64,000 nucleotides of DNA from Bradyrhizobium sp. B124 (GCF_038967635.1 NZ_CP152413.1:2170001-2234000), one strand, 5' to 3'; counted from the stretch's first letter, positions 8,164-17,354 are shown. The notes: generated from the letters alone by a model not told the origin. Numbers and translations are program-made.

Positions 8164-8610
8164 CTAACCTTGTACCGCCTTGGCAAAATTTGCAAAGAAT
8201 TCGTCCGCCAGCTTCTTGGCGGCGCCGTTGATCAGGCGCTGGCCGAGCTGGGCGAGCTTGCCGCCGATCTGCGCCTCTACGTTGTAGCTCAGCAGCGTGC
8301 CGCCATCCTTGTCGGCGAGGCCGACGGTGGCGCCGCCCTTGGCGAAGCCGGCCACGCCGCCCTCGCCTTCGCCTGAGATCTTGTAGCCGTTCGGCGGATC
8401 GAGATCGCTCAAGGTGACCTTGCCCTTGAAGCGGGCCGAGACCGGGCCGACCTTCATCTTGGCGGTGGCGCGGAAGCCGCCCTCGTCGGTCTTCTCCAGC
8501 TCTTCGCAGCCGGGAATGCAGGCCTTCAGCACCTCGGGATCGTTGAGCTTGTCCCACACAGCCTGGCGCGGCGCTGCAAGCTGGACTTCGCCGGTCATTG
8601 TCATGGCCAT
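8164..8610 (-). CDS. coxG: CoxG family SRPBCC protein
   Basis: This 148-residue protein begins MAMTMTGEVQLAAPRQAVWDK and contains DPEVLKACIPGCEEL and VGPVSARFKGKV, the signature of the CoxG/SRPBCC family. CoxG has been linked to membrane attachment of CO dehydrogenase in Oligotropha and to lipid carriage in related systems. It is the first gene of the cox-type operon, so the promoter should lie in the 209 bp shared with the divergent pcaB. An AGGTCCCCC run precedes the start. It ends 168 bp before coxS. Confidence 0.87.
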   Translation of the reverse strand: MAMTMTGEVQLAAPRQAVWDKLNDPEVLKACIPGCEELEKTDEGGFRATAKMKVGPVSARFKGKVTLSDLDPPNGYKISGEGEGGVAGFAKGGATVGLADKDGGTLLSYNVEAQIGGKLAQLGQRLINGAAKKLADEFFANFAKAVQG

Positions 8611-8819
8611 GGGGGACCTCCTCGATCGCTAGAACCTTTGCCCCCAAGTAAAGCAGCCCGGGCGCAAAGGAAAGGGCACCTTCGGAGGATGAGCGATGCA
8701 TATTCGCACCGCAGCAAGACGCGTCCGCCGTTCACGAAATCGCGCAATCTACGCTGCCGAAATTGGCGGCAGCGGCGGGCCATTGGCAGGAGCGCGCGAC
8801 AGTGGTTAGGTCGCGCGCC

Positions 8820-10175
8820 ATGAGCACAGCCCTCTCCCCCCTGCTTGCGCCGATGCTGTCGAGCGCCGCGATGCGCGCGGTGTGCGACGACGCTGCCACC
8901 CTGCAAAACATGCTGGATTTCGAGGCCGCGCTGGCCGGCGCCGAAGTGGCCTGCGGCGTGATTCCCGCGGCTAGCGCGGGACCGATCGCTAGCGCCTGCA
9001 GGGCCGAATCATTCGACCTTGCCGCGCTGGCCGATGCCGCGACGCGATCCGGTAATCTGGCGATCCCGCTGGTAAAGGCCCTGACCGCCAACGTCGCCAA
9101 GGCGGATGCCGAGGCAGCGCGCTATGTGCATTGGGGGGCGACCAGCCAGGACGTCATCGACACCGCGACCATGCTGTCGCTGCGCGCCGGCATCGATGCG
9201 CTGCTCGCCGACCTCGACCGCGCCGTTGCGGGTTTTGCCGGGCTTGCCCGTGCCCATCGTGACACCGCGGTGGTGGCGCGGACCTGGCTGCAGCATGCGC
9301 TGCCGATGCCGTTCGGCCTGAAGCTCGCCGAATATGCCGCGGCCCTGCATCGATCCCGCAAGCGCTTACTGCGCCTGCGCCGCGAGACGCTGGCGGTGCA
9401 ATTCGGCGGCGCCGCCGGCACGCTCGCCGCGCTCGGCAACAACGGACTTTCGGTCGCAGCAGCGCTTGCGCAGGAATTGGACCTGCCCTTGCCGGATGCG
9501 CCCTGGCACACCCACCGCGACCGCATCGCCGAGGCCGCGTCGGTGTTCGCCATCCTCGCCGGCAGCTGCGGCAAGATCGCGCGCGACATTTCACTGATGA
9601 TGCAGACCGATGTCGGCGAAGCCTTCGAGCCCGCCGGCGCCGGCCGCGGCGGCTCCTCGACCATGCCGCACAAGCGCAACCCCGTCGCCGCCGCGAGCGC
9701 GCTGGGGGCTGCGACCATGGCGCCGAACCTCGCTGCCACGATCTTCGCAGCGCAGGTGCAGGACCATGAGCGCAGCGCCGGCCCGTGGCATGCGGAATGG
9801 CCGACATTGCCGGGCCTGATGCTGGTGACCTCGGGCGCGCTTGCCGCCATCGTCGATCTCGCCGAAGGCCTCGAGGTCGATGCGGCGCGCATGCGCGCCA
9901 ATCTCGATGCGACCCACGGGCTGATCATGGCGGAAGCCGTCACCTTTGCGCTCGCCGAAAAGATCGGCAAGGGCGACGCCCATCATCTGATCGAAGCCGC
10001 GAGCAAGAAGGCGGTCGCCGAGAAGAAGCATTTGCGCGACGTGCTGTCGGCGGATGCGACGGTCACCGCGCATCTCGACGCCAAGAAAATCGCGGGGCTG
10101 TTCGAGCCGATGGCCTATCAGGGCGCCTCGCAGGCGCTGATCGACCGCCTGCTGGCTTCACTGGATGACAAGTAG
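8820..10175 (+). CDS. pcaB: 3-carboxy-cis,cis-muconate cycloisomerase
   Basis: This 451-residue member of the fumarase/argininosuccinate-lyase superfamily has the signature GSSTMPHKRNPVAAA. It also has MLDFEAALAGAEVACG near the N-terminus and ATSQDVIDTA mid-protein, both typical of PcaB. It converts 3-carboxymuconate to 4-carboxymuconolactone in the protocatechuate branch of the beta-ketoadipate pathway. pcaD follows after 24 bp and pcaC after a repeat region. The ATG at 8820 (MSTALSPLL) is preferred over upstream in-frame codons. The second superfamily member in the window, at 29631, is purB. Confidence 0.93.
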   Translation: MSTALSPLLAPMLSSAAMRAVCDDAATLQNMLDFEAALAGAEVACGVIPAASAGPIASACRAESFDLAALADAATRSGNLAIPLVKALTANVAKADAEAARYVHWGATSQDVIDTATMLSLRAGIDALLADLDRAVAGFAGLARAHRDTAVVARTWLQHALPMPFGLKLAEYAAALHRSRKRLLRLRRETLAVQFGGAAGTLAALGNNGLSVAAALAQELDLPLPDAPWHTHRDRIAEAASVFAILAGSCGKIARDISLMMQTDVGEAFEPAGAGRGGSSTMPHKRNPVAAASALGAATMAPNLAATIFAAQVQDHERSAGPWHAEWPTLPGLMLVTSGALAAIVDLAEGLEVDAARMRANLDATHGLIMAEAVTFALAEKIGKGDAHHLIEAASKKAVAEKKHLRDVLSADATVTAHLDAKKIAGLFEPMAYQGASQALIDRLLASLDDK

Positions 10176-10199
10176 CGGGATGACGAGAGGGACAAGACA

Positions 10200-10982
10200 A
10201 TGCCGATGATCAACGCCGACGGATGCCTGCTCAACGTCCAGGTGGATGGCCGCGACGGCGGGCCGACCTTGATGCTGTCGAACTCGCTCGGCTGCACCTT
10301 GCAGATGTGGGAGCCGCAGATGCGCGCGCTGACACAGATGTTCCGCGTCATTCGCTACGACCGCCGAGGCCACGGCAAATCCGGCGTGCCCGCAGGGCCC
10401 TACTCGATGGAACGGTTCGGCCGCGACGCGCTAGCGATCCTCGACGACCTCAATATCGAGAAGGTGCACTGGTGCGGCCTGTCGATGGGCGGCATGGTCG
10501 GACAGTGGTTAGGGGCCAACGCGCCTGAAAGATTCGGCAAGATCATCCTCGCCAACACCGCCTGCTACTATCCCGATCCGACCAACTGGCTGAACCGCAT
10601 CAAGGCGGTGAAGCAAGGCGGCATCGCGGCCGTCGCCGACACCGTCATCGCGGGCTGGCTGACCGCCGACTTCCGCGAGCGCGAGCCCGAGACCGCGGCA
10701 CGCATGAAGGCGATGCTGCTGGCCTCTCCCGTCGAAGGCTATCTCGCCTGCTGCGAGGCGCTGTCGACGCTCGACCAGCGCGCGCTGTTGCCCCGGATCA
10801 AGAGCCCGACCCTGGTGATCGCGGGAAAGCAGGACATGGCGACGCCGGTGTCGGCGGGTGAGATGATCCGCAGCGGCATTCCCGGCGCCAGCATGACGCT
10901 GCTCGATGCCGCGCACATCTCCAATGTCGAGCAGTCGCACGCCTTCACCGAAGCCGTGGTCGGCTTCCTGACGCAACGCTGA
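10200..10982 (+). CDS. pcaD: 3-oxoadipate enol-lactonase
   Basis: This 260-residue alpha/beta hydrolase has an oxyanion-site SNSLGC at 27-32, YDRRGHGKSG, and the nucleophile elbow GLSMGG with Ser95. A late DAAHISNVEQ supplies the catalytic His. It hydrolyses beta-ketoadipate enol-lactone to beta-ketoadipate. A GAGAGGGACA ribosome site precedes the ATG. Its position directly after pcaB supports the call. Confidence 0.93.
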   Translation: MPMINADGCLLNVQVDGRDGGPTLMLSNSLGCTLQMWEPQMRALTQMFRVIRYDRRGHGKSGVPAGPYSMERFGRDALAILDDLNIEKVHWCGLSMGGMVGQWLGANAPERFGKIILANTACYYPDPTNWLNRIKAVKQGGIAAVADTVIAGWLTADFREREPETAARMKAMLLASPVEGYLACCEALSTLDQRALLPRIKSPTLVIAGKQDMATPVSAGEMIRSGIPGASMTLLDAAHISNVEQSHAFTEAVVGFLTQR

Positions 10983-10992
10983 CCACGACGCC

Positions 10993-11080
10993 GTAGCCCG
11001 GATGGAGCGAAGCGAAATCCGGGACAAGTATCGAGACGAACGCCGAACCCCGGATTACGCTTCGCTCCATCCGGGCTACG
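10993..11080. repeat. REP-like palindrome, 'GTAGCCCG' family
   Basis: GTAGCCCGGATGGAGCGAAG pairs with CTTCGCTCCATCCGGGCTAC at the far end, with the central AAATCCGGG and CCCCGGATTACG also complementary. It lies between pcaD and pcaC. Confidence 0.8.
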
Positions 11081-11101
11081 ATTCCAAATGCACAACAGCA
11101 T

Positions 11102-11180
11102 CATTGCGAGAAACGAAGCGACGAAGCAATCCATCCTTCCGCATAGGCGGCCCCATGGATTGCTTCGCTGCTCGCAATGA
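11102..11180. repeat. REP-like palindrome, 'CATTGCGAG' family
   Basis: CATTGCGAG...GAAGCAATCCATCC is answered by ATGGATTGCTTCGCTGCTCG and CGCAATG. This is a third repeat family, with its own consensus, in tandem with the preceding element. Its right edge sits directly before the pcaC ribosome-binding site. Confidence 0.75.
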
Positions 11181-11195
11181 CGGGAGGAGACATCA

Positions 11196-11588
11196 ATGGA
11201 CGACAATCAGCGCCGCGACGACGGCATGACGCAGCGCCGCAAGGTGCTTGGCAATGAATGGGTCGACAAGTCGATCAAGAACCGCAACGCGTTCAACACC
11301 GACTTCCAGGACCTGATCACGCGCTATGCGTGGGGCGATATCTGGACCCGGCCGCATTTCGATCACCGCACGCGCCGCGTGCTGGTGATCGGCACCATGG
11401 TCGCGCTCGGCCAGTGGGACGAGTTCCGCCTGCATGTGCGCGCAGCGCTCAGCGAAGGCGGCTTCACGCCTGAGGACATCAAGGAGATCCTGCTGCAGCA
11501 GGCGATCTATTGCGGCGTGCCCGCCGCCAATCACGCCGTCAAGGAAGCCGGCGCGATCATTGCCGAACTAGGGCTGCTGAAGGGATAG
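11196..11588 (+). CDS. pcaC: 4-carboxymuconolactone decarboxylase
   Basis: This 130-residue protein is the stand-alone PcaC. It has GDIWTRPHFDHRTRRVL, VALGQWDEFRLHVRAAL and CGVPAANHA, all conserved in carboxymuconolactone decarboxylases. It decarboxylates 4-carboxymuconolactone to the enol-lactone used by PcaD. It is cut off from pcaBD by two REP elements (about 210 bp). GGGAGGA precedes the ATG. Its last 21 bases overlap the convergent gene at 11568. Confidence 0.93.
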   Translation: MDDNQRRDDGMTQRRKVLGNEWVDKSIKNRNAFNTDFQDLITRYAWGDIWTRPHFDHRTRRVLVIGTMVALGQWDEFRLHVRAALSEGGFTPEDIKEILLQQAIYCGVPAANHAVKEAGAIIAELGLLKG

Positions 11589-12095
11589 TTCGCTCGCCGG
11601 TGTGCTGGCCTCGGCGGCCGGCGCCTCGGTAGCGGGCTTCGGCGAGGTCTCGAGCAGCATCACGATCGCGGTGCCGAGCAGCATCAGAAGCTCGGCCGCA
11701 TGCATCCGCAACGCTTCGATCTCGCCGACCTTGGATGCCATCATCATGCTGGCAAAACTCAGCACGCTGCCGAGGCAGAGCGCCACCGCCAGCGCCTCGT
11801 CCGCGCCGCTGCTGGTCTTGCGCAGCGGCGAGAACGCGGCCATCGCGAGGAAGACCGCGAAGAACGCCACCACGGTGATCCGCGCCAGCGCCAGCAGCCA
11901 TGCGAGCCGCACCGTCGCCATCTTGCCGAGGTGCAGATAGTCGCTCGCATACAGCGCGATCGACACGCTCGGCCGCTCATAGAGGCCGTGGATCGGCGAC
12001 ACCATGATGCTGAAGGCGATGATGGTCCAGACCGGAATGAAATAGGCCGCAAGCAGCGCGCCGTTGAAGGAGCTGATCCGCCAGTTGCTCGACAT
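11568..12095 (-). CDS. Hypothetical multi-pass membrane protein
   Basis: This 175-residue protein has about four hydrophobic segments: residues ~15-33, ~62-87, ~100-118 and ~134-150. A polar Ala/Pro/Glu-rich tail follows. I do not recognise a family. It is convergent with pcaC and overlaps its 3' end by 21 bp. The reading frame has the third-position GC bias of its neighbours and a clear start MSSNWRISSFNG, so I take it as real. Confidence 0.65.
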   Translation of the reverse strand: MSSNWRISSFNGALLAAYFIPVWTIIAFSIMVSPIHGLYERPSVSIALYASDYLHLGKMATVRLAWLLALARITVVAFFAVFLAMAAFSPLRKTSSGADEALAVALCLGSVLSFASMMMASKVGEIEALRMHAAELLMLLGTAIVMLLETSPKPATEAPAAEASTPASELSLQQP

Positions 12096-12277
12096 TGCCG
12101 CTTCCCGCTTCTCTCCGGCGCCTTTTGGATCGGCGACGGTTCAGCCTGCGAGGTAACGCCGATCGATTGCCGGCAGCAATTTAAACCCTTTGTTAAGGTT
12201 AAGCGCGGTGCGATGGTTCCGGATCGATGCGATCGGGCCCGGCCAGCACCTGCGCCGGCCGAGATAAAGGGGGTAAA

Positions 12278-13036
12278 ATGACCGAAAGAACCCGCGTTTT
12301 CGTCGCGACGCCCTGCTTCGGCGGCGACCTGAAGATGGCCTATGTGCTGTCCGCCCTGAAGCTTCAGGCTGCGGCCACTGCCCGGGGCATCGACATCCAG
12401 TTCCACCTGATCGGAAACGAATCGCTGATCGTGCGCGCCCGGAACGAACTGGCCCACCAGTTCCTTGTATCCGGCGCCAGCCATCTCCTGTTCATCGATG
12501 CCGATATCGGGTTCGAACCCGAGGCCGTGTTCCGGCTGCTGGATTGCGGCACCGATGTTGCGGCCGCGGCCTACCCGCTCAAGCACATCGATTGGGCAAA
12601 GGTGCAGCGGGCTGCGGAAGCCAAGCGCAAGAACCTCGCGTCTTCCTCGCTGGACTATGTCGTCACATGGGAGGGCGACCAGCTCACGGCTCGCGGCGAT
12701 GGCTTCGCCAAGGTCCGATATGCCGGAACCGGCTTCCTGATGATGAAGCGATCCGCCCTCGTCAGGCTGTGCGACGCCCATCCCGAACTCAAATATCGGG
12801 CGAACCACAAGAGCAACGACTTGAACACCGGCGACCTGGTTCGCGCCGACCTCGACCGCGTCTCGCTGTTCGAATGCATGATCGACAAGACGACCGGCGA
12901 GTATTTGTCCGAAGATTACGCCTTCTGCCGGCGCTGGATCGATCTCGGCGGCGAAATCTGGCTGGACCTTCGAAGCGAGCTCACGCATTTCGGTTCATAT
13001 GCCTTCCGCGGCCGCTTCGCCGATCAATTGGCCTGA
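12278..13036 (+). CDS. GT-A-like (family 2-type) glycosyltransferase or related protein
   Basis: This 252-residue protein begins MTERTRVFVATPCFGGDLK. It has LIVRARNELAHQFL and a DxD-like FIDADIGFEPEAVFRL near residue 70, then GTGFLMMKRSAL and SEDYAFCRRW. This arrangement is typical of GT-A fold proteins, including some phage-borne ones. Donor and acceptor are unknown. The start at 12278 has AAAGGGGG 5 nt upstream, and an ATG-less upstream extension was rejected. It has no partner genes, so its role is not evident from context. Base composition is a little less G+C rich than its neighbours. Confidence 0.7.
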   Translation: MTERTRVFVATPCFGGDLKMAYVLSALKLQAAATARGIDIQFHLIGNESLIVRARNELAHQFLVSGASHLLFIDADIGFEPEAVFRLLDCGTDVAAAAYPLKHIDWAKVQRAAEAKRKNLASSSLDYVVTWEGDQLTARGDGFAKVRYAGTGFLMMKRSALVRLCDAHPELKYRANHKSNDLNTGDLVRADLDRVSLFECMIDKTTGEYLSEDYAFCRRWIDLGGEIWLDLRSELTHFGSYAFRGRFADQLA

Positions 13037-13413
13037 ACAGACAGCAGAAACAAATGAGCTGACAAAAGGGCTTCGCCATTCGGCGAGACCCTCTTGTTGC
13101 ATCCGCTCAATTGCCCGGAATGAGCGCTCCGGATTGGGCTTCTGGCCCTGCCGGCGCGGATCCTGCTGCTCCCCGGGCTTCAGATTGCCGCCGTGGCTCG
13201 GCCAACACGGGTTCCGGCGCGATCATTGCAAGGCAACAAGGTGTCGACCCTGTGACATCGGAACCGCACCCGCCGAAGTAGTTATGTACAAGCCCTCTCT
13301 GCTGCTGCCACGCTGTTGCCGCCGCCGGGGTTCCACTGTTAGAAAATACCACGACGCGACGGATCAGGCTGCCGGGGGCCCTCGGCGCGTCACCCCTCGA
13401 GTTACGGCAGCGC
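13037..13413. other. Intergenic region before the liv operon
   Basis: No gene with convincing coding bias is seen. The stretch should carry the liv promoter and control sites, but I see no strong sigma-70-type pair or operator palindrome. A mild drop in G+C at ~13270-13350 (TTAGAAAATAC) is compatible with a promoter. Confidence 0.4.
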
Positions 13414-14331
13414 ATGGATTATTTCGCCCAGCAACTGATCAACGGCCTCGTGCTCGGTTCGATCTACGGCCTGATCGCCATCGGCTACACGATGGTCTAC
13501 GGCATCGTCGGCATGATCAACTTCGCCCATGGCGACATCTTCATGATCGGCGGCTTCATCGCGCTGATCTCGTTCCTGGTGCTGGTGTCGCTCGGCCTCA
13601 CCGCGATCCCCCTGATCCTTCTGATCGTGCTGCTGGTCTCGATGGCGATCACCGCGCTCTATGGCTGGACCATCGAGCGCATCGCCTACCGGCCGTTGCG
13701 GCATTCGTTCCGCCTGGCGCCGATGCTGTCCGCGATCGGCATGTCGTTCGTGCTGACCAACTTCTCGCAGGTGTCGCAGGGCGCGCGCGTCAAGCCGGTG
13801 CCGCCGATCATCACCGGCGGCTACACGCTGCATGAGGGCGCGCAAGGCTTCGCCGTGCAGCTCTCCAACGTCCAGATCATGGTCGTGCTCGCCACCATCG
13901 TGGTGCTGGCGCTGTTCACCTGGCTGGTGTCGCGCACGCGGCTCGGGCGCGACATGCGCGCGTGCGAGCAGGACCAGACCATGGCCGCACTGCTCGGCGT
14001 CGACGTCGACCGCACCATCTCGATGACCTTCGTGATCGGTGCCGCGCTCGCCGCCGTCGCCGGCATGATGTACCTGTTGTATTACGGTCTGGTCGATTTC
14101 TTCATGGGCTTCGTCGCCGGCATCAAGGCGTTCACCGCCGCCGTGCTCGGCGGCATCGGCTCACTGCCGGGCGCGATGCTCGGCGGGCTTGCGATCGGCC
14201 TGATCGAGACGTTCTGGTCGGCCTATTTCTCGGTGGAATACAAGGACGTCGCCGCGTTCTCGATCCTGATCGTGGTGCTGATCTTCATGCCGACCGGCCT
14301 GCTTGGCCGTCCCGAAGTCGAAAAAGTCTGA
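13414..14331 (+). CDS. livH: Branched-chain amino acid ABC transporter permease LivH
   Basis: This 305-residue inner-membrane permease starts MDYFAQQLINGLVLGSIYGL. It contains the LivH hallmark MINFAHGDIFMIG and later AVLGGIGSLPGAMLGGLAIG. With LivM, LivG, LivF and the binding protein it forms a high-affinity uptake system for branched-chain or related amino acids. It is the first gene of a compact operon. There is no strong ribosome site before the ATG (GGCAGCGC). The substrate is inferred from family only. Confidence 0.93.
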   Translation: MDYFAQQLINGLVLGSIYGLIAIGYTMVYGIVGMINFAHGDIFMIGGFIALISFLVLVSLGLTAIPLILLIVLLVSMAITALYGWTIERIAYRPLRHSFRLAPMLSAIGMSFVLTNFSQVSQGARVKPVPPIITGGYTLHEGAQGFAVQLSNVQIMVVLATIVVLALFTWLVSRTRLGRDMRACEQDQTMAALLGVDVDRTISMTFVIGAALAAVAGMMYLLYYGLVDFFMGFVAGIKAFTAAVLGGIGSLPGAMLGGLAIGLIETFWSAYFSVEYKDVAAFSILIVVLIFMPTGLLGRPEVEKV

Positions 14332-14341
14332 CAGGCACTTC

Positions 14342-15667
14342 GTGAGCGCGACCTCAGCCCGCCCATCGCCCGCCGCGCAGCCCTCGGGCAGCGCCTTCAT
14401 TCTCAAGAAAGCCCTGATCAGCGCATTGGTCGCGCTGGTGCTGTTCTCGCTGATGATCGGCGTACGCACCGAGGCCGGACCGCAAGGCGGCCTGATCTAC
14501 TGGACGCGGTTCGGCGACCTCGCCGCCCTCGTCGGCACGGTGTTCGGCGGCAGCATCATTGTCGAGCTGCTGCGGCAATGGTGGGGACCGGTCGACAAGG
14601 ACAGCATCGTGCCGAAGCCGGTGCAATCGGCGATATCGTTCGCCGGACGATGGCTGGCGCCTGCGCTCCTGGTGTTCACCTTCCTCGTGCCGGTCATCTT
14701 CTACAACCAGCGCTACATTCTCGACCTGTCGATCCTGGTCCTGACCTATGTGATGCTGGGATGGGGCTTGAACGTCGTGGTCGGCCTCGCCGGCCTGCTC
14801 GACCTCGGCTATGTCGCCTTCTATGCGGTCGGCGCCTATTCCTACGCGCTGCTTGCGACCAATTTCGGATTGTCGTTCTGGGTCTGCCTGCCGCTCGCCG
14901 GCATCCTGGCGGCGTTCTGGGGCGTGCTGCTCGGCTTTCCGGTGCTGCGGCTGCGCGGCGATTATCTGGCGATCGTGACGCTCGCCTTCGGCGAGATCAT
15001 CCGCCTCGTCATCATCAACTGGCAAAGCCTGACCGGCGGCCCCAACGGCGTCTCGGGGATTCCGCGCCCGACCATGTTCGGCATTCCGCTGACGCCGGGC
15101 GACGACGGGCTCGCCGCCAAGCTCGGCATCGAGTTCTCGCCGACCCACCGCCTCGTCTTCCTGTTCTATCTGATCCTGGCGATGGCGCTGCTCACCAACT
15201 GGGTGACGATCCGGCTGCGGCGGCTGCCGATCGGCCGCGCCTGGGAGGCGCTGCGCGAGGACGAGGTCGCCTGCCGCGCGCTCGGCATCAACACCACGAC
15301 CACCAAGCTGACGGCGTTCGCGACCGGTGCGATGTTCGGTGGCTTGGCCGGCGCGTTCTTCGCCACGCGGCAGGGCTTCATCAGCCCGGAATCCTTCACC
15401 TTCCAGGAATCGGCGCTGGTGCTGGCGATCGTCGTGCTCGGCGGCATGGGCTCGCAGCTCGGCGTGGCGCTGGCCGCGCTCGCCATGATCGGCGGCTTCG
15501 AACTGTTCCGCGGCCTCGATCAATACCGCATGCTGGTGTTCGGCATCGCCATGGTGCTGTTGATGATCTGGCGGCCGCGCGGGCTGATCGGCCATCGCGC
15601 GCCGACCGTGTTCCTGGAGCGCAACCAGGCGATCTCCTCCGACCTCGTCAAGGAGGGCCACGGATGA
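14342..15667 (+). CDS. livM: Branched-chain amino acid ABC transporter permease LivM
   Basis: This 441-residue second permease has a core GWGLNVVVGLAGLLDLGYVAFYAVGAY, typical of LivM. Its N-terminal ~110 residues add two or three extra membrane segments, as in the longer LivM forms with a DUF3382-type N-terminus. I chose the GTG at 14342 (10 bp after livH) because the earlier in-frame ATG lies inside livH. The stop overlaps the livG start (ATGA). Confidence 0.92.
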   Translation: MSATSARPSPAAQPSGSAFILKKALISALVALVLFSLMIGVRTEAGPQGGLIYWTRFGDLAALVGTVFGGSIIVELLRQWWGPVDKDSIVPKPVQSAISFAGRWLAPALLVFTFLVPVIFYNQRYILDLSILVLTYVMLGWGLNVVVGLAGLLDLGYVAFYAVGAYSYALLATNFGLSFWVCLPLAGILAAFWGVLLGFPVLRLRGDYLAIVTLAFGEIIRLVIINWQSLTGGPNGVSGIPRPTMFGIPLTPGDDGLAAKLGIEFSPTHRLVFLFYLILAMALLTNWVTIRLRRLPIGRAWEALREDEVACRALGINTTTTKLTAFATGAMFGGLAGAFFATRQGFISPESFTFQESALVLAIVVLGGMGSQLGVALAALAMIGGFELFRGLDQYRMLVFGIAMVLLMIWRPRGLIGHRAPTVFLERNQAISSDLVKEGHG

Positions 15668-16497
15668 GCGGCGACCACATCCTCACCGTCGACCGCCTGA
15701 TGATGCGCTTCGGCGGCATCGTCGCGGTCAACGAGCTCTCCTTTGCGGCCGAGCGGCGCAAGATCACCGCGCTGATCGGGCCGAACGGCGCCGGCAAGAC
15801 CACCGTCTTCAACTGCATCACCGGCTTCTACCGGCCGAGCGGCGGCGCGATCCGCCTCGCCCATGATGACGGCCGCACCATCCAGCTTGAGCGGCTGAAC
15901 GATTTCCGCATCTCCAAGCAGGCCAAGGTGGCGCGCACCTTCCAGAACATCCGGCTGTTTCCCGGCATGACCGCGCTGGAAAACCTGATGGTCGCCCAGC
16001 ACAACGCGCTGATGCGCGCCTCGGGCCTGACCCTGCTCGGCCTGCTCGGCCTGCCGTCCTGGCGCGAGGCCGAAGCGCGCGCCATCGAGCTGGCACGGAC
16101 CTGGCTCAACCGCGTCGGCCTGCTCGACCGCGCCGACGATGCCGCCGGCAATTTGCCCTATGGCGACCAGCGCAGGCTCGAGATCGCGCGTGCGATGTGC
16201 ACCGAGCCGGCACTGCTCTGTCTCGACGAGCCCGCGGCGGGGCTGAACGCGCGCGAGAGCGGCGGGCTCAACGAGCTCTTGCTGTCGATCCGCAACGAAC
16301 AGGGCACCTCGATCCTCTTGATCGAGCATGACATGTCCGTGGTGATGGAGATCTCCGATCACATCGTGGTCATGGACTACGGCGTCAAGATCGCCGAAGG
16401 CACGCCGCAGGCGGTGCGCGACGACCCCAAGGTGATCGCCGCCTATCTCGGCGCCGACGAGGAAGAGGCGATCGCCGTGATGGAGAGCGGCACGTGA
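15664..16497 (+). CDS. livG: Branched-chain amino acid ABC transporter ATP-binding protein LivG
   Basis: This 277-residue ATPase has Walker A GPNGAGKTT, a LivG-type signature region NLPYGDQRRLEIARAM in place of a strict LSGGQ, Walker B LLCLDEPAAGLN, and the switch His in LIEHDMSVV. Start and stop overlap both neighbours by 4 bp, so translation is coupled across the operon. It is one of the two nucleotide-binding subunits; LivF is the other. Confidence 0.94.
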   Translation: MSGDHILTVDRLMMRFGGIVAVNELSFAAERRKITALIGPNGAGKTTVFNCITGFYRPSGGAIRLAHDDGRTIQLERLNDFRISKQAKVARTFQNIRLFPGMTALENLMVAQHNALMRASGLTLLGLLGLPSWREAEARAIELARTWLNRVGLLDRADDAAGNLPYGDQRRLEIARAMCTEPALLCLDEPAAGLNARESGGLNELLLSIRNEQGTSILLIEHDMSVVMEISDHIVVMDYGVKIAEGTPQAVRDDPKVIAAYLGADEEEAIAVMESGT

Positions 16498-17243
16498 GCG
16501 CGGCAGCGGCAACCACACCCCTGCTCGCGGTGCGCGGCGTGCGTGCGGCGTATGGCAAGATCGAGGCGCTGAAGGGCGTCGACATCGCGATCAATCGAGG
16601 GGAGATCGTCGCCCTGATCGGCGCCAATGGCGCCGGCAAGTCGACGCTGATGATGACGATCTTCGGCCGGCCGCGCGCCCGCGCCGGCACCATCGAATTC
16701 GACGGCCACGACATCACCGGCGTGTCGACCCACGAGATCGCGCGGCTGCGCATCGCGCAATCGCCCGAGGGCCGGCGGATCTTTCCGCGCATGAGCGTCG
16801 CGGAAAACCTGCAGATGGGCGCCGACGCCACCGAATGCAGCGAGGCCGAACGCGAGGCCGGGCTGGAGCGCGTGTTCGCGCTGTTTCCGCGGCTGAAGGA
16901 GCGCGTCACACAGCGCGGCGGCACGCTGTCGGGCGGCGAGCAGCAGATGCTCGCGATCGGCCGCGCCCTGATGAGCCGGCCGCGCCTGTTGATGCTGGAC
17001 GAGCCCTCGCTCGGCCTCGCGCCGCTGATCGCGCGCCAGATCTTCGACGCCATCCGCACGCTGAACCGGCAGGATGGCCTCACCGTGCTGATCGTCGAGC
17101 AGAACGCCAACCATGCGCTGAAGCTCGCACATCGCGGCTACGTCATGGTCAACGGCCTGATCACGCTGGCCGGAACCGGCGCCGAATTGCTGCAGCGCCC
17201 GGAAATCCGCGCCGCCTATCTGGAAGGCGGCCGCCGCGGCTAG
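16494..17243 (+). CDS. livF: Branched-chain amino acid ABC transporter ATP-binding protein LivF
   Basis: This 249-residue ATPase has Walker A GANGAGKST, signature LSGGEQQMLAIGRAL, and Walker B LLMLDEPSLGLAP. It starts with a GTG that overlaps the livG stop (GTGA). LivF normally heterodimerises with LivG. The binding-protein gene follows 165 bp later. Confidence 0.94.
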   Translation: MSAAAATTPLLAVRGVRAAYGKIEALKGVDIAINRGEIVALIGANGAGKSTLMMTIFGRPRARAGTIEFDGHDITGVSTHEIARLRIAQSPEGRRIFPRMSVAENLQMGADATECSEAEREAGLERVFALFPRLKERVTQRGGTLSGGEQQMLAIGRALMSRPRLLMLDEPSLGLAPLIARQIFDAIRTLNRQDGLTVLIVEQNANHALKLAHRGYVMVNGLITLAGTGAELLQRPEIRAAYLEGGRRG

Positions 17244-17354
17244 CTCAGCCCTGAGCGCCGCCCTTGCAGCAGGATGTGGCTGATGCAGCGTCGATTTGCC
17301 TGAAAATTGCCGGTGACTTCGCCGCGAAATCAGCCGAGAATGCCGGCGGTTTTG

